Numbered from the stretch's first letter, positions 1-10,284 are shown. The stretch is DNA of 64,000 nt from Pseudomonadota bacterium (GCA_023423935.1 JAFAEQ010000073.1:62001-126000); one strand, 5' to 3'. Program-made: numbers and translations. The notes: generated from the sequence alone by a model not told the origin.

Positions 1-227
1 TCCGCGTCTGGCGACCACCGATGGCGGGAAGCTTTCCGCGCGTGTACTTCGAGTTTCAACCGCACGGCTCCGACAGACTCGTGCGCGGGTGTCATGTGGA
101 CCGCCGGGCCTTGTCAGGCGAGGTAACGTCCTTGCCCGCCGTGGGTTCCCGGGTCACTGTCAGATACTTGCCGGAAAATCCAGCTCAAGCCGTGATTGCA
201 AGACTCGTCTCTCGCTTCACTCATTGA
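1..227 (+). CDS. C-terminal fragment of a DUF3592-like protein (5' end outside window)
   Basis: The reading frame is already open at the first complete codon of the window (base 3), so the ATG at base 21 is probably internal. The visible residues include a VRYLPENPAQAVI segment near the C-terminus, which resembles the conserved end of DUF3592 proteins (small membrane-associated proteins of unknown role). The N-terminal membrane segment expected for that family would lie outside the window. The match rests on one short motif, so the family call is tentative. Confidence 0.4.
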   Translation, partial: RVWRPPMAGSFPRVYFEFQPHGSDRLVRGCHVDRRALSGEVTSLPAVGSRVTVRYLPENPAQAVIARLVSRFTH

Positions 228-321
228 CGATTCAACTCCAGCCGTCAACTGTCGGGAACCAAGTCGCCGCGCTCACGGTTATGTGAGCGATCTTTTCCGC
301 ATCATTGAGGAGAGGCGGCAC

Positions 322-588
322 ATGGGCATCATTATCTGGTTGATCGTTGGCGGCGTCGTTGGCTGGCTTGCAAGCATCATCATGCGCACCAATGCGCAGC
401 AAGGCATTCTGCTCAACATTGTCGTCGGTATCGTCGGCGCATTGCTGGCCGGCTTCATCATTTCGCCGATGCTCGGCATCGGTACCATCAACGAGGGCGT
501 AACTCTGGCGACGTTCCTGGTTTCACTCGGCGGAGCGATCATTCTGCTCGCCATCGTGAATCTGTTCCGTCGTGGATCGGTTCGCTGA
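322..588 (+). CDS. GlsB/YeaQ/YmgE-family stress-associated membrane protein
   Basis: An 88-residue protein that is almost wholly hydrophobic, with three predicted membrane segments (about residues 3-20, 30-50 and 62-82). Glycine-rich motifs (GGVVGWLAS near the N-terminus, NIVVGIVGALLAGF in the middle) are characteristic of the GlsB/YeaQ/YmgE family (transglycosylase-associated protein). Members sit in the inner membrane and are often induced by envelope or osmotic stress; their biochemical role is unknown. The start at 322 follows a GGAGAGGCGG Shine-Dalgarno stretch. An in-frame extension back to 196 exists but has no ribosome site and does not look like protein. It is monocistronic. Confidence 0.8.
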   Translation: MGIIIWLIVGGVVGWLASIIMRTNAQQGILLNIVVGIVGALLAGFIISPMLGIGTINEGVTLATFLVSLGGAIILLAIVNLFRRGSVR

Positions 589-830
589 TCCTTCGGTCTG
601 CTGGCGGATGCCGCGGTCCTCGCGGCGTCCGTTGCAGATCGGTTAATAACAAGAACGAAGAGTTCTTTCCCCTCCCTTAGCCTCTGGTCGAATTGCCCGT
701 TGTGGCTGCACCCTGCATGCTGTGCATGGCGGCGGTCCGACTGCCTATAGTGGCGCCTGTTGGCGCCGTGGAACCGCTCGTTGCGGATCAAATCCAATCG
801 GCACTCCTTTCATCTGCCATGGGGAAAAGA

Positions 831-2522
831 ATGACCAAGCGTCCCGCTGTTCTGACTTCCGTTGTCGCGATCGGTTGGGGGCTCCTGCTGCCCGCCGCAA
901 GCGTACTTGCAGCGGACGCCGCCGCGGGTAAGACGTTTTTCCGACAACAGTGCGCGCTGTGCCACACCGCCGAGCCCGACGATAACGGCGGTGGGCAGGG
1001 CCCCAGTCTGCGTGGCGTCGTGGGCCGGCGTGCAGCATCCGATCCCCACTTCACCTATACGCCGGCGCTGAAGGCTTCTGACCTCACTTGGGATCCCGCC
1101 ACGCTCGATCGCTTTCTGGCCTCGCCCACGACGGTAGTGCCGGGCACGAGCATGGTCATTCCGGTCACGAACGAAGCGGATCGCGCGAATGTGATCGCGT
1201 ATCTGCAGACGACTTCTGCACGCCCGCAGGCGGCAGCGGCTCAGCCCAAGGGCAGAACGGGTGATTGGGTCAACGACAAGCCAGGACAGAACCACCACAT
1301 CACGGTCCAGGATCTGCCGCAGCCGTTTGCGACACCGTCTGCTCGCAACAACCCGCGGGTGGTGGCCAAGCCCGAGAACGCGACACTGGCCGTGCCGGAG
1401 GGGTTCCAGGTCAACGTATTCACGAACGAGGTGAGCGGGCCGCGGCAGTTGGTCGTGGCTCCCAACGGGGATGTCTTCGTAGCCGAGACGGCGAGCGGTC
1501 GGATCAAGGCGATCCGCCCGACGGCGGACGGCAGTCATGCGTCTCAGAGCGAAACCTACGTGGAGGGTCTGCACGGGCCGTTCGGACTCGCTTTCCAGCC
1601 GGCCAAAAAACCGAAGTGGCTGTACGTCGCCGAGGTCAATCGCGTCGTTCGGTATCCCTACAAGAACGGTGACTTGAAAGCACGCGGCGAAGCCGAGGTC
1701 GTCGTGCCCGAGCTTGCACCGCAATCCGCCGGCGGCCATACGACGCGGGGTCTCGCGTTCTCGCCCGATGGCAAACGGATGTACGTGTCCGTGGGCTCGC
1801 GCGGCAATGTCGGCGAGAACATGTCGAAGAAGACTCCTGAGGAGGTGCGCGCCTGGGAGGCCGCTCATGGCATGGGTGCGACGTGGGACGGTGAGACGAA
1901 TCGTGCCGCTGTATTGGTGTTCGATGCGAAATCACCGGGTACAGCCAAGCAGTTCGCGACAGGCATTCGCAACTGCGTGGGGCTGAGCGTTCAGCCCGCA
2001 ACGGGTGCGGTGTGGTGCGCGACCAATGAACGCGACGGACTGGGCGATGACCTCGTTCCTGATTACGTTTCCCGCATCAAGGAAGGCGGCTTTTATGGTT
2101 GGCCCTGGTACTACCTCGGTGCGAATGAAGATCCGCGTCACGCGGGCGAGCGTCCCGATCTGCGAGACAAGGTGACGGTGCCCGACGTGCTGCTCGGTGC
2201 GCATTCCGCGGCGCTCAGCATCATCTTCTACAACGCGACTTCGGGTGCCTCTGCATTCCCGAAGGAATACGCAGGCGACGGCTTCGCAGTGCTGCATGGT
2301 TCCTGGAATCGCGGCACGCGTACCGGTCACAAAGTCGTGCGCATCCCGATGAAGAACAACGTGCCGACCGGCGAATACCAGGACTTCCTGACGGGCTTCA
2401 TCGTTGATGATGCAAGCGCGTGGGGTCGGCCCGTGGCGGCCGCCGTAGCGAAGGACGGTTCGCTTCTGGTGACCGACGACGGTGCCAATGCGATCTATCG
2501 CATCAGCTACAAAGGGAAATGA
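831..2522 (+). CDS. Cytochrome c-fused glucose/sorbosone dehydrogenase-type beta-propeller protein
   Basis: A 563-residue exported protein. Residues 1-28 form a Sec signal peptide. Residues 30-125 are a class I cytochrome c domain with a CALCH heme site at 41-45 and a candidate distal Met ligand in the GTSMVIPV segment. From about residue 160 it is a six-bladed propeller of the glucose/sorbosone dehydrogenase class (motifs such as PRQLVVAPNGDVFVAE and LAFSPDGKRMYVSVGS). Family members are usually quinoprotein (PQQ) sugar or aldose dehydrogenases acting in the periplasm, with the fused heme relaying electrons to the respiratory chain. The start is placed at 831, after GGGGAAAAG; the ATG at 819 is an alternative. 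KDPG aldolase and KDG kinase follow, so a role in periplasmic sugar oxidation feeding sugar-acid catabolism is plausible. Substrate unknown. Confidence 0.75.
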   Translation: MTKRPAVLTSVVAIGWGLLLPAASVLAADAAAGKTFFRQQCALCHTAEPDDNGGGQGPSLRGVVGRRAASDPHFTYTPALKASDLTWDPATLDRFLASPTTVVPGTSMVIPVTNEADRANVIAYLQTTSARPQAAAAQPKGRTGDWVNDKPGQNHHITVQDLPQPFATPSARNNPRVVAKPENATLAVPEGFQVNVFTNEVSGPRQLVVAPNGDVFVAETASGRIKAIRPTADGSHASQSETYVEGLHGPFGLAFQPAKKPKWLYVAEVNRVVRYPYKNGDLKARGEAEVVVPELAPQSAGGHTTRGLAFSPDGKRMYVSVGSRGNVGENMSKKTPEEVRAWEAAHGMGATWDGETNRAAVLVFDAKSPGTAKQFATGIRNCVGLSVQPATGAVWCATNERDGLGDDLVPDYVSRIKEGGFYGWPWYYLGANEDPRHAGERPDLRDKVTVPDVLLGAHSAALSIIFYNATSGASAFPKEYAGDGFAVLHGSWNRGTRTGHKVVRIPMKNNVPTGEYQDFLTGFIVDDASAWGRPVAAAVAKDGSLLVTDDGANAIYRISYKGK

Positions 2523-2784
2523 ATCGTGCGTGATCGGAGCGCGGCCGTCGTGCTCCGACTCGTTTCGAAGGTTCGATCGGATGCGGGATACGGCCAGATA
2601 GCAACCGGTGTCATTTTTGCGATCGTTCGCAGCGATCTGGTTATCAGGGCAGCGCATTTGCCCATTTTTCCCGGGAAAAACAGGGGTACGGCCGTTGCGG
2701 AGCGCGCGTCGCATCGCTGAGAATGGCGACCCCCGCGGGCAGCGTCCGCTGTGCCGCGAACAGCCTCGAGCAGGAGAGAACTCG

Positions 2785-3459
2785 ATGATCAAGGATCGCT
2801 TGACCGTTCTGGCGGCGATGATGGACCAGGGTGTGATTCCGGTCTTCTACGACCCGGATGTCGAAGTCTGCAAGAACGTGATTCAGGCGTGCGCGAATGG
2901 CGGCGCCAAGTGCATCGAGTTCACCAATCGCGGTGACTTCGCATCGCATGTGTTCTACGAAGTGACTCGTCACTTCGCCAAGGCCGATCCGTCCGTGATC
3001 ATGGGCGTGGGCTCGATCGTCGACGCGCCGACTGCCGGCATCTACATCGCGAACGGCGCCAAGTTCGTCGTCGGTCCGTTGTTGAATGCGGATGTGGCGA
3101 AGGTCTGTAATCGCCGCGCGATTCCGTATAGCCCGGGCTGCGGATCTGCGACCGAGATCGGCGATGCGCAAGAGCTCGGCTGCGAAATCGTCAAAGTGTT
3201 TCCGGGCTCCTCGGTGGGCGGTCCTGAGTTCGTGAAGAACGTGCTGGGCCCCATGCCGTGGACGCGCATCATGCCGACCGGTGGTGTCGAACCGACCGAA
3301 GAATCACTGCGCAAATGGTTCGGTGCGGGCATCGTCGCGGCCGGTATCGGCAGCAATCTGATCACCAAGGATCTGCTCAAGGCGAAAGATTACGCGGGCA
3401 TCGAGAAGAAGGTCCGCGACACCGTGCAGCTGATCAAGGCGATCAAGAGCGGAAAGTAG
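2785..3459 (+). CDS. eda: 2-dehydro-3-deoxyphosphogluconate (KDPG/KHG) aldolase
   Basis: A 224-residue class I aldolase that would cleave KDPG to pyruvate and glyceraldehyde 3-phosphate, the last step of the Entner-Doudoroff and uronate pathways. The fold signature is clear: IPVFYD at the N-terminus, the IEFTNRG strand carrying the general acid/base Glu45, a GVGSIVDAPTA segment replacing the commoner GAGTVL, and the Schiff-base Lys137 in IVKVFPG, followed by MPTGGV. The start is set by AGGAGAG seven bases upstream. A sugar kinase of the KDG kinase type follows 252 bp downstream, the expected partner enzyme. The upstream 260 bp shows no gene. This is a divergent subtype of the family; function is still likely from the catalytic residues and the neighbour. 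Confidence 0.85.
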   Translation: MIKDRLTVLAAMMDQGVIPVFYDPDVEVCKNVIQACANGGAKCIEFTNRGDFASHVFYEVTRHFAKADPSVIMGVGSIVDAPTAGIYIANGAKFVVGPLLNADVAKVCNRRAIPYSPGCGSATEIGDAQELGCEIVKVFPGSSVGGPEFVKNVLGPMPWTRIMPTGGVEPTEESLRKWFGAGIVAAGIGSNLITKDLLKAKDYAGIEKKVRDTVQLIKAIKSGK

Positions 3460-3470
3460 CGGACGCGGGT

Positions 3471-3651
3471 GCTGGGCTGCTGGGTGCTGGCCAGAGGCGG
3501 GTACTGGGCTGCTGGGTACTGGACTGCTGGCCAGAGGCGAGCGAGCGGAGCAGAGCGTTCAGCTTCTGGCCAGCCGTCCAGCCGCCCAGCAGCCCGGCTT
3601 CTGTCCAGCCGCCCCGCAGTCCAGCTTCTGTCCAGCCGCCCAGCAGCCCAG
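3471..3651. repeat. GC-rich inverted/direct repeat block between eda and the KDG kinase gene
   Basis: The left arm (about 3471-3539) carries two copies of a GCTGGGT...CTGGCCAGAGGCG unit. The right arm (about 3563-3651) carries three copies of a CTTCTG(G/T)CCAGCCGCCC unit, and its reverse complement matches the left arm (shared core CTGGGCTGCTGGG). The two arms could fold into a long hairpin of roughly 70 bp. No plausible protein is encoded on either strand. It separates two genes that would otherwise look like an operon, so it could attenuate or process the transcript. Confidence 0.75.
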
Positions 3652-3711
3652 TTGACCAGCAGCCCGCCCTTGGCAGCCCTCTTTAGAAACAACCGTCTCA
3701 TCAGGTGATTC

Positions 3712-4812
3712 ATGGCTCAGTTGAAGATCAAGTCGGCATCCGAGACTCGCTGGGACTGCGCGTCCTTCGGCGAGGTGATGCTCAGGTTCGATCCGGGTTT
3801 CGGACGTGTGCGTAACGCGCGCAGCTTCCAGGTGTGGGAAGGCGGGGGCGAATACAACGTCTCGCGCGCCATGCGTAAGTGCTGGGGCAAGCGTGCGATG
3901 GTCGCCACGGCATTGCCCAAGAACGATCTCGGCTGGCTGGTCGAAGACATGATCATGCAGGGCGGCGTCGATATGGCGCACGTCATCTGGCGCGACTTCG
4001 ATGGCCTCGGCAAGAACACGCGCGTCGGTCTCAACTTCACGGAGAAAGGTTTCGGCATCCGTCCAGCGCTCGGCTGCTCGGATCGCGGTCACTCTGCGGC
4101 TTCGCAGATCAAACCCGGCGAGATCAACTGGGAAAAGATCTTCGGCGAAGAAGGCGTGCGCTGGTTCCACACGGGCGGCATTTTCGCAGCGCTCGCCTCG
4201 AACACGGCGGAAGCCGTCATCGAAGCCGTGCAGGTCGCGAAGAAGTACGGAACCGTCGTTGCGTACGATCTGAACTATCGTGCTTCGCTGTGGAAGAGTC
4301 AGGGCGGCAAGGAAGGCGCTCAGCGCATCAATCGCGAGATCGCGAAGTACGTCGATGTGATGATCGGTAACGAAGAGGATTTCACCGCGTGCCTGGGGTT
4401 CCATGTCGAAGGTGCCGATGAGCATCTGACGAACATCGAAACCGCATCGTTCGCGAACATGATCACCTCGGCGGTGAAGGAATTTCCGAACTTCAAAGTG
4501 GCCGCAACGACGCTGCGCAATGCGAAGACGGCCTCGATCAACGACTGGTCTGCGATCCTCTGGTACGACGGAACGATCTACGAATCGATGAAGCGCGACA
4601 ACCTCGAGATCTACGATCGCGTGGGCGGTGGCGACGGCTTTGCCTCGGGGTTGGCTTACGCATTCCTCGAAGACAAGGGCCCGCAGGCAGCCGTGGAGTA
4701 CGGCGCCGCACACGGTGCGCTCGCGATGACGACGCCGGGAGATACCTCGATGGTGCGCGTCGAGGAAGTCGAGGCGGCGATGAAGGGCAAGGGCGCTCGC
4801 GTCATCCGTTGA
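3712..4812 (+). CDS. kdgK: PfkB-family sugar kinase, probable 2-dehydro-3-deoxygluconokinase
   Basis: A 366-residue ribokinase-fold kinase. It has the N-terminal FGEVMLRFDP strand, the glycine-rich GGGEYNVSRA substrate-binding segment typical of KDG kinases, a YDLNYRASLW segment (the YDxNxRxxLW pattern conserved in KdgK), and the C-terminal anion-hole/catalytic motif VGGGDGFASG with catalytic base Asp308. It would phosphorylate 2-keto-3-deoxygluconate to KDPG, the substrate of the aldolase encoded just upstream. It is longer than most KdgK (about 310-340 residues). The start follows AGGTGATTC. A strong hairpin terminator lies directly downstream, so eda-kdgK probably form one unit ending here. 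Confidence 0.85.
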   Translation: MAQLKIKSASETRWDCASFGEVMLRFDPGFGRVRNARSFQVWEGGGEYNVSRAMRKCWGKRAMVATALPKNDLGWLVEDMIMQGGVDMAHVIWRDFDGLGKNTRVGLNFTEKGFGIRPALGCSDRGHSAASQIKPGEINWEKIFGEEGVRWFHTGGIFAALASNTAEAVIEAVQVAKKYGTVVAYDLNYRASLWKSQGGKEGAQRINREIAKYVDVMIGNEEDFTACLGFHVEGADEHLTNIETASFANMITSAVKEFPNFKVAATTLRNAKTASINDWSAILWYDGTIYESMKRDNLEIYDRVGGGDGFASGLAYAFLEDKGPQAAVEYGAAHGALAMTTPGDTSMVRVEEVEAAMKGKGARVIR

Positions 4813-4821
4813 TGTCTTTTC

Positions 4822-4857
4822 GGCCAGGCTGCAGGTCTGCAGCCTGGCCTTCCTTCC
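4822..4857 (+). terminator. Rho-independent-type terminator after kdgK
   Basis: A perfect 13-bp stem (GGCCAGGCTGCAG paired with CTGCAGCCTGGCC, 4822-4834 and 4837-4849) is followed by a pyrimidine-rich TTCCTTCC tail. It starts 10 bp after the kdgK stop codon. The T-tract is imperfect. Confidence 0.7.
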
Positions 4858-4942
4858 GCGCATTCGCTTCCCGTGCATCGGCGACGGAACGCCGTACATC
4901 CACCGGCATTTAGATCACATCTCTTCCGACGAGGGATGTGTC

Positions 4943-5575
4943 ATGGCCAGGCACGAGGCGTGCGGAGCACTGATATGTGCCGCCTTTGCGGCGACCGCAG
5001 CGTTTGCGCAGACCGAAACGCGCGAGTCAGCTGATCCTACTCAGGATCCTGCTACCCAAGCGACCGATTCGCGGCCGAATGCATCTGCAGCAGATCCCAG
5101 CAATCCGCCGCTCTCGACGCAGAAGATCGAAGGCACGCTTCGGGACCATCCTGCACTGGCCGCACCGCCGGCGCGCGATGCGAGGCCGCGCAGCCCGAAT
5201 GCGGCTCGTACAGATGACAGCACGCAGTCCGATTCGCACAGTACGCAGGAAGGCGCTGCGCTGCCTACGCCAACTCAGATCGCTGCTGAACCTGCAATTT
5301 CAGGAACCGCGGTGGTCACCAAGAGCAATCAAGCGGTCGGATCGGTGGTCGAGACGGTTTTCGATTCGCAGGGACAGCCGGATTTCGTCGTGATCTCCGC
5401 GGGAGAATCGATGACTGCGGTTCCGTATCGGGCAGCGAAGTCGATGATGAGCGGCGAGAAGCTGGTCATCGATCGTTCGCGTCTGGCGAAGGCTCCGAAG
5501 ATCCGTGCTGGCCAGTGGCGCGAATCGGGCGAGGACTGGAAGAACGAGGCACGGTATTACTGGGAGCGTGGATGA
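4943..5575 (+). CDS. Exported PRC-barrel domain protein
   Basis: A 210-residue protein with a Sec signal peptide (about residues 1-22, ending AAFAQ). A low-complexity, proline/serine/asparagine-rich linker follows (about 23-115), then a C-terminal PRC-barrel-like domain (about 118-190; motifs AVGSVVETVFDSQGQPDFVVIS and VPYRAAK). PRC-barrel domains bind diverse partners, and exported versions are usually of unknown role. GAGGG lies eight bases before the ATG. Its last codons overlap the start of the next gene by four bases (ATGA), so the two products are translationally coupled and probably act together in the periplasm. Confidence 0.7.
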   Translation: MARHEACGALICAAFAATAAFAQTETRESADPTQDPATQATDSRPNASAADPSNPPLSTQKIEGTLRDHPALAAPPARDARPRSPNAARTDDSTQSDSHSTQEGAALPTPTQIAAEPAISGTAVVTKSNQAVGSVVETVFDSQGQPDFVVISAGESMTAVPYRAAKSMMSGEKLVIDRSRLAKAPKIRAGQWRESGEDWKNEARYYWERG

Positions 5576-6606
5576 AGTTTCGTCGAATGATTCGGGCAGT
5601 TCCGCTGCTGTTTGTCGCCTGCTATGTATCGCTCGCACATGGAGAAATCGCGTACGTCTCCAACGAAGACGGTCATACGGTGAGTGTGATCGACTTCGAC
5701 AAGGGCACTGCAATCGCAACCGTGGAGGTGGGCAAGCGGCCGCGGGGTCTGAAGCTCAGTCATGACGGCTCGAAGTTGTACGTCGCGGTGAGTGGCACGC
5801 CCAAGTGTCCTCCGTCCGTCCCGGACGAAGAGTGCGAGAAGCTGAAGCGCGATCTCGAGGCTGACGGCATCGCAGTCGTCGATACACGTTCCCACAAAGT
5901 CCTGGGCGTGCTCGCAGCCGGATCGGACCCCGAGCAGTTCGATCTCACGGCGGACGGCACCAAGCTGTTCGTCGCCAATGAAGATGAAGCGAAGGCGTCG
6001 GTTGTGGATGTGCAGAGCGGGAAAGTGCTCGCGCAGATTCCCGTCGGGCGCGAGCCGGAAGGTGTCGGCATCGATCCTTCAGGCAAGTGGGTGCTGGTGA
6101 CGAACGAAGCCGACAACTCCGTATCGATCATCGATGCCGCAAGGCAGGCCGTCGTGCGGTCGATCGTCGTCGGCAAGCGTCCGCGCAGCGTCGCCTTCAC
6201 GAGCGATGGAAAGTACGCGTACGTCACTGGCGAGTTCGATGCATCGCTGTATCGCATCCGCATTCCTGAAGGAGATCCGGTTGAGCGCGTCGCTCAATTC
6301 GATGCGAAAGCCCGACCGATGACCGTGCTGCTCGATGAGCCGCGCAAGCGTCTGTACGTGAGCACCGGAAGAGGCGGCACGGTGGCGATTCTGGAGCCGA
6401 CCAGCGGCGGAGAAGGCGCTCGTATCGTCAAGGAGATTCCGGTCGGCACACGTCCGTGGGGCATGGCGTTGTCGGCCGATGGGCGGCGGCTCTACACCGC
6501 CAATGGCCCATCGAACGACGTGACGGTGATCGACACACAGAGCCTGCAGGTGCTGAAGAAGATTCCCGTGGGCAAATCGCCGTGGGGAATCGATATCGCA
6601 CGATGA
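5572..6606 (+). CDS. Periplasmic YVTN-family beta-propeller protein
   Basis: A 344-residue exported protein. A signal peptide (residues 1-24, ending AHG) is followed by repeated 40-residue propeller blades of the YVTN type (IAYVSNEDGHTVSVIDF, LFVANEDEAKASVVDV, LVTNEADNSVSIIDA, LYTANGPSNDVTVIDT). The propeller closes with a last blade near the C-terminus. Related proteins are found beside PQQ-dependent alcohol catabolism genes and may bind cofactors or act as scaffolds. An insert with two cysteines (KCPPSVPDEEC, about residues 79-89) interrupts blade two. The start overlaps the stop of the PRC-barrel gene by ATGA. The gene is convergent with the TonB receptor gene, 13 bp apart. Confidence 0.75.
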   Translation: MKFRRMIRAVPLLFVACYVSLAHGEIAYVSNEDGHTVSVIDFDKGTAIATVEVGKRPRGLKLSHDGSKLYVAVSGTPKCPPSVPDEECEKLKRDLEADGIAVVDTRSHKVLGVLAAGSDPEQFDLTADGTKLFVANEDEAKASVVDVQSGKVLAQIPVGREPEGVGIDPSGKWVLVTNEADNSVSIIDAARQAVVRSIVVGKRPRSVAFTSDGKYAYVTGEFDASLYRIRIPEGDPVERVAQFDAKARPMTVLLDEPRKRLYVSTGRGGTVAILEPTSGGEGARIVKEIPVGTRPWGMALSADGRRLYTANGPSNDVTVIDTQSLQVLKKIPVGKSPWGIDIAR

Positions 6607-6619
6607 GTCACGAGGCGCT

Positions 6620-8941
6620 TCAACGCCCGCCGAGCTCCACGCGTACGCCGACCCAGGCGCTCAAGGGTGGTGCCGGTGAAATGAAGCGTGCATCGTCGTA
6701 CTGCGGCCCGAGCACTTCATCCGGCGCGCCGAACAGTCCGAACGTTCCGTAGCGGCGATCGAACAGATTCTCGATGCGGGCGAACACGCTCACGCGTTCC
6801 CGCGGGCGCCATTCGGCGCCTGCATTGAAGACGGCGAATCCGGCGAGCGGTGCGGAGAGGTTCGCCTCGTCACCGCGGAAATACTGATTGGACTGATACT
6901 GTCCGTCGAGCATCACCGAGAGCTGCGAGGTGAGATCGAAACGGGCGCCGGCCTTGAACAGGTGCTCGGGCACGCCCGGGATGCGAGCGCCTCGGCCAAC
7001 GGCAATCTCGCCATCGACGGACTGCGGATTGTGGGGGCTTGCGACTACGAAGTTCTCCCGGAACTCGGCATCGATCCAGGTGTAGTGCGCGAACCAGCCG
7101 AAGCGTCGATCGAGCTCACCGCTGAGATTGATCTCGATGCCTTGTCGGCGCGTGTCGCCGACATTGTCGAAGTAGCCGCGATTGGTGAGCCGTCCGGCGC
7201 TGATGAAAATGATGTCGTCCTGATTGATCGTGCGATAGGCACCCGCGTGCCAGCTGAAATCGGCTGCGGCGCCGCGCACGCCGAACTCCGTCGTCTTCGC
7301 GACGATCTGCTCCAGCGGCGGATCGGACAGGAAGGAGTTCGGCAGCGCGCAGGGCGCTTCCTCATCGGCGCACGTGAGCTCGACGGGCGAGGGTACGCGA
7401 TTCGATTCGCTGTAATTCGCATAGAACTGCAGCATCCGATGAGCGCGCCAGGTGATGCCGGCGGCCGGATTGAAGCGATGAAATTCGTGGGTGCCGCTCA
7501 GCGCCTCGCCCAGGCGATCGCTCATGTCGATGCGTGAATCGTTGAAGCGGCCCGCGAGCGTCACATGGACATCGGGGGTGATCGCCAACGTGTCGGTGAA
7601 GAAGACGCTGCGGTTGTCGAGTCGCACACCCAGGTTTACGAGCGATTCCGCGACCAGCACGCCGCCGGGGATGGCATTGCGGCGTTCGTCGAGCGACCCA
7701 AGCTCCGTGCTGGAACGGAAGTCCACCGTGCTGTGATCGATTGTGCCGCCGATCACGAGTCGATTCGGGCGGTCAGCCAGCGGCTTTGCGATCGCGAGCT
7801 GCAAGGTGACGCCCGTCGTGTCCTGATCCGTCGTGCTGCGATTGACGGTCGCGCCTTCCAGCTCGTCGCTCGCCAGGATCGGCCGGCCAGCCGGATCGAA
7901 CACGAGCTCCTCCGATTCTTCGTCGCAGACGAATCCTTCGAGCTCATCGTCGTCGCATTCCTCGAAATTGGATTCATCGCCGTTGAGCGATTCGATGTTG
8001 CTGCGCCGGTAGAAAGTCACACCTTCGAGCCGCATTTCCGGCGAGAACTCATGATGGCCTTTGAGGGTGATGAACGTGAGATCGTTCTGGGTTCGATCCG
8101 GGCTCGTATAGATCGCGTTGCGATCCGTGGCCAGGAGTTGTACGGGTGTCGGACCATTCCCGACGAGATCGGTGTTGACCGCAGTCACACTGAGGTCCAA
8201 CGCGCTCGCGGATCCACGCCAGCCGATATCGCCGAACAGGTGTAACGCGCGTGTGGGTGACGCATCGCGCCAGCCGTTCTCATCGAGATATTGCACATTG
8301 CCGTAATAGCTGAAGCGCTCGTCGATGGAGTCGCCCGTTTCCACCTGGGCCTGGACGCGATCGAACGATCCGGCCATGACTTCTGCACGCGTGCCGGGGG
8401 CATCGAAGCCGTTCTTCGTGTGAATCGACAGCGCGCCACCGAGCGTGTTGAGTCCGAATACAGGATTCGATCCGGGGATCAGATCGACCCTCGAGATCGC
8501 CCCTTCCGACACCAACGCCCAGGACACCACATCGCCGAACGGATCGTTGATGCGCACGCCGTCCTGATAGATCGCAAGGCCCTGCGGCAATCCGAGCAGG
8601 GGCGAGGCCACGAAGCCGCGGAACTGCACATCCGGCTGCAAGGGATTGTTTTGCGCGGCGTTGATGAACACGCTGCCCATCTGCTCATTGAGCATCTGGG
8701 TCAGGCCTGCGCTGCGTGCCTGCTCGAGGGTGCGGCCATTGGCCTGCTGCACGTTGCCCGGGATCTCGGAGGCAGGAACACCGAAGCCACCGAGCGGAGT
8801 GGAAGTCACGATGACTTCTTCGACAGGGCGCGAGGGTTCCTCTGCGAGTGCTGGTGCACAAGCGATACCTGCGCCCCCTGCGATAGCCACGCAGCGGACG
8901 AGCGATCGGAGCGATCCCGGATCGCGAGCGTTTCTTGCCAT
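6620..8941 (-). CDS. TonB-dependent outer-membrane receptor
   Basis: A 773-residue outer-membrane receptor. A signal peptide (to about residue 33) is followed by a TonB-box-like EEVIVTST, then a plug domain (about 55-170; motifs FRGFVASPLLG, IYQDGVRIN, RVDLIPGSNPVFGLNTLGGALSIHTK) and a 22-strand barrel to the C-terminus. It lacks a terminal aromatic residue, ending VRVELGGR. It would take up a ligand (siderophore, vitamin, oligosaccharide or metal complex) using TonB energy; the ligand cannot be told from sequence. An acidic cluster in an extracellular loop (about residues 325-350, with three Cys) could bind metal. GAGG eight bases upstream supports this start. It is divergent from the alcohol dehydrogenase gene across a 174-bp promoter region. 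Confidence 0.88.
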   Translation of the reverse strand: MARNARDPGSLRSLVRCVAIAGGAGIACAPALAEEPSRPVEEVIVTSTPLGGFGVPASEIPGNVQQANGRTLEQARSAGLTQMLNEQMGSVFINAAQNNPLQPDVQFRGFVASPLLGLPQGLAIYQDGVRINDPFGDVVSWALVSEGAISRVDLIPGSNPVFGLNTLGGALSIHTKNGFDAPGTRAEVMAGSFDRVQAQVETGDSIDERFSYYGNVQYLDENGWRDASPTRALHLFGDIGWRGSASALDLSVTAVNTDLVGNGPTPVQLLATDRNAIYTSPDRTQNDLTFITLKGHHEFSPEMRLEGVTFYRRSNIESLNGDESNFEECDDDELEGFVCDEESEELVFDPAGRPILASDELEGATVNRSTTDQDTTGVTLQLAIAKPLADRPNRLVIGGTIDHSTVDFRSSTELGSLDERRNAIPGGVLVAESLVNLGVRLDNRSVFFTDTLAITPDVHVTLAGRFNDSRIDMSDRLGEALSGTHEFHRFNPAAGITWRAHRMLQFYANYSESNRVPSPVELTCADEEAPCALPNSFLSDPPLEQIVAKTTEFGVRGAAADFSWHAGAYRTINQDDIIFISAGRLTNRGYFDNVGDTRRQGIEINLSGELDRRFGWFAHYTWIDAEFRENFVVASPHNPQSVDGEIAVGRGARIPGVPEHLFKAGARFDLTSQLSVMLDGQYQSNQYFRGDEANLSAPLAGFAVFNAGAEWRPRERVSVFARIENLFDRRYGTFGLFGAPDEVLGPQYDDARFISPAPPLSAWVGVRVELGGR

Positions 8942-9115
8942 GGGGGAGCCTCGTATCGGTCCTTAGCGCTGCGCAGGCTTGAGCCTGGTGATAACAGCGG
9001 GCCGGATGTCGGTCAATTGCGCGAATCGCACTAACGCCCCACCCGTCGCTGGAGTTCACATCGAAGCTGCATCGCGCATTACCATGGCGGTTCGCTCCAT
9101 CCGACGAGGGTTACG

Positions 9116-10225
<1,110 letters not shown>

Positions 10226-10230
10226 AAGCG

Positions 10231-10260
10231 AGCGGCGCGGTTGTCACTGCGCCGCTTTTC
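10231..10260. terminator. Bidirectional terminator between frmA and gntR
   Basis: An 8-bp stem (AGCGGCGC at 10231-10238, GCGCCGCT at 10249-10256) is followed by TTTTC on the plus strand and preceded by AAAG, which is CTTT on the minus strand. The two flanking genes converge here, so one hairpin can serve both. Confidence 0.6.
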
Positions 10261-10284
10261 TCGCAGGGGATCCCCAGTCGAGCG

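Noticed and set aside
3559..4899. A 446-codon open frame on the minus strand opposite the KDG kinase gene
   Set aside because: It is antisense to a clear PfkB kinase, arginine/histidine-rich in the way of GC-rich shadow frames, and partly encoded by the GC-rich repeat.
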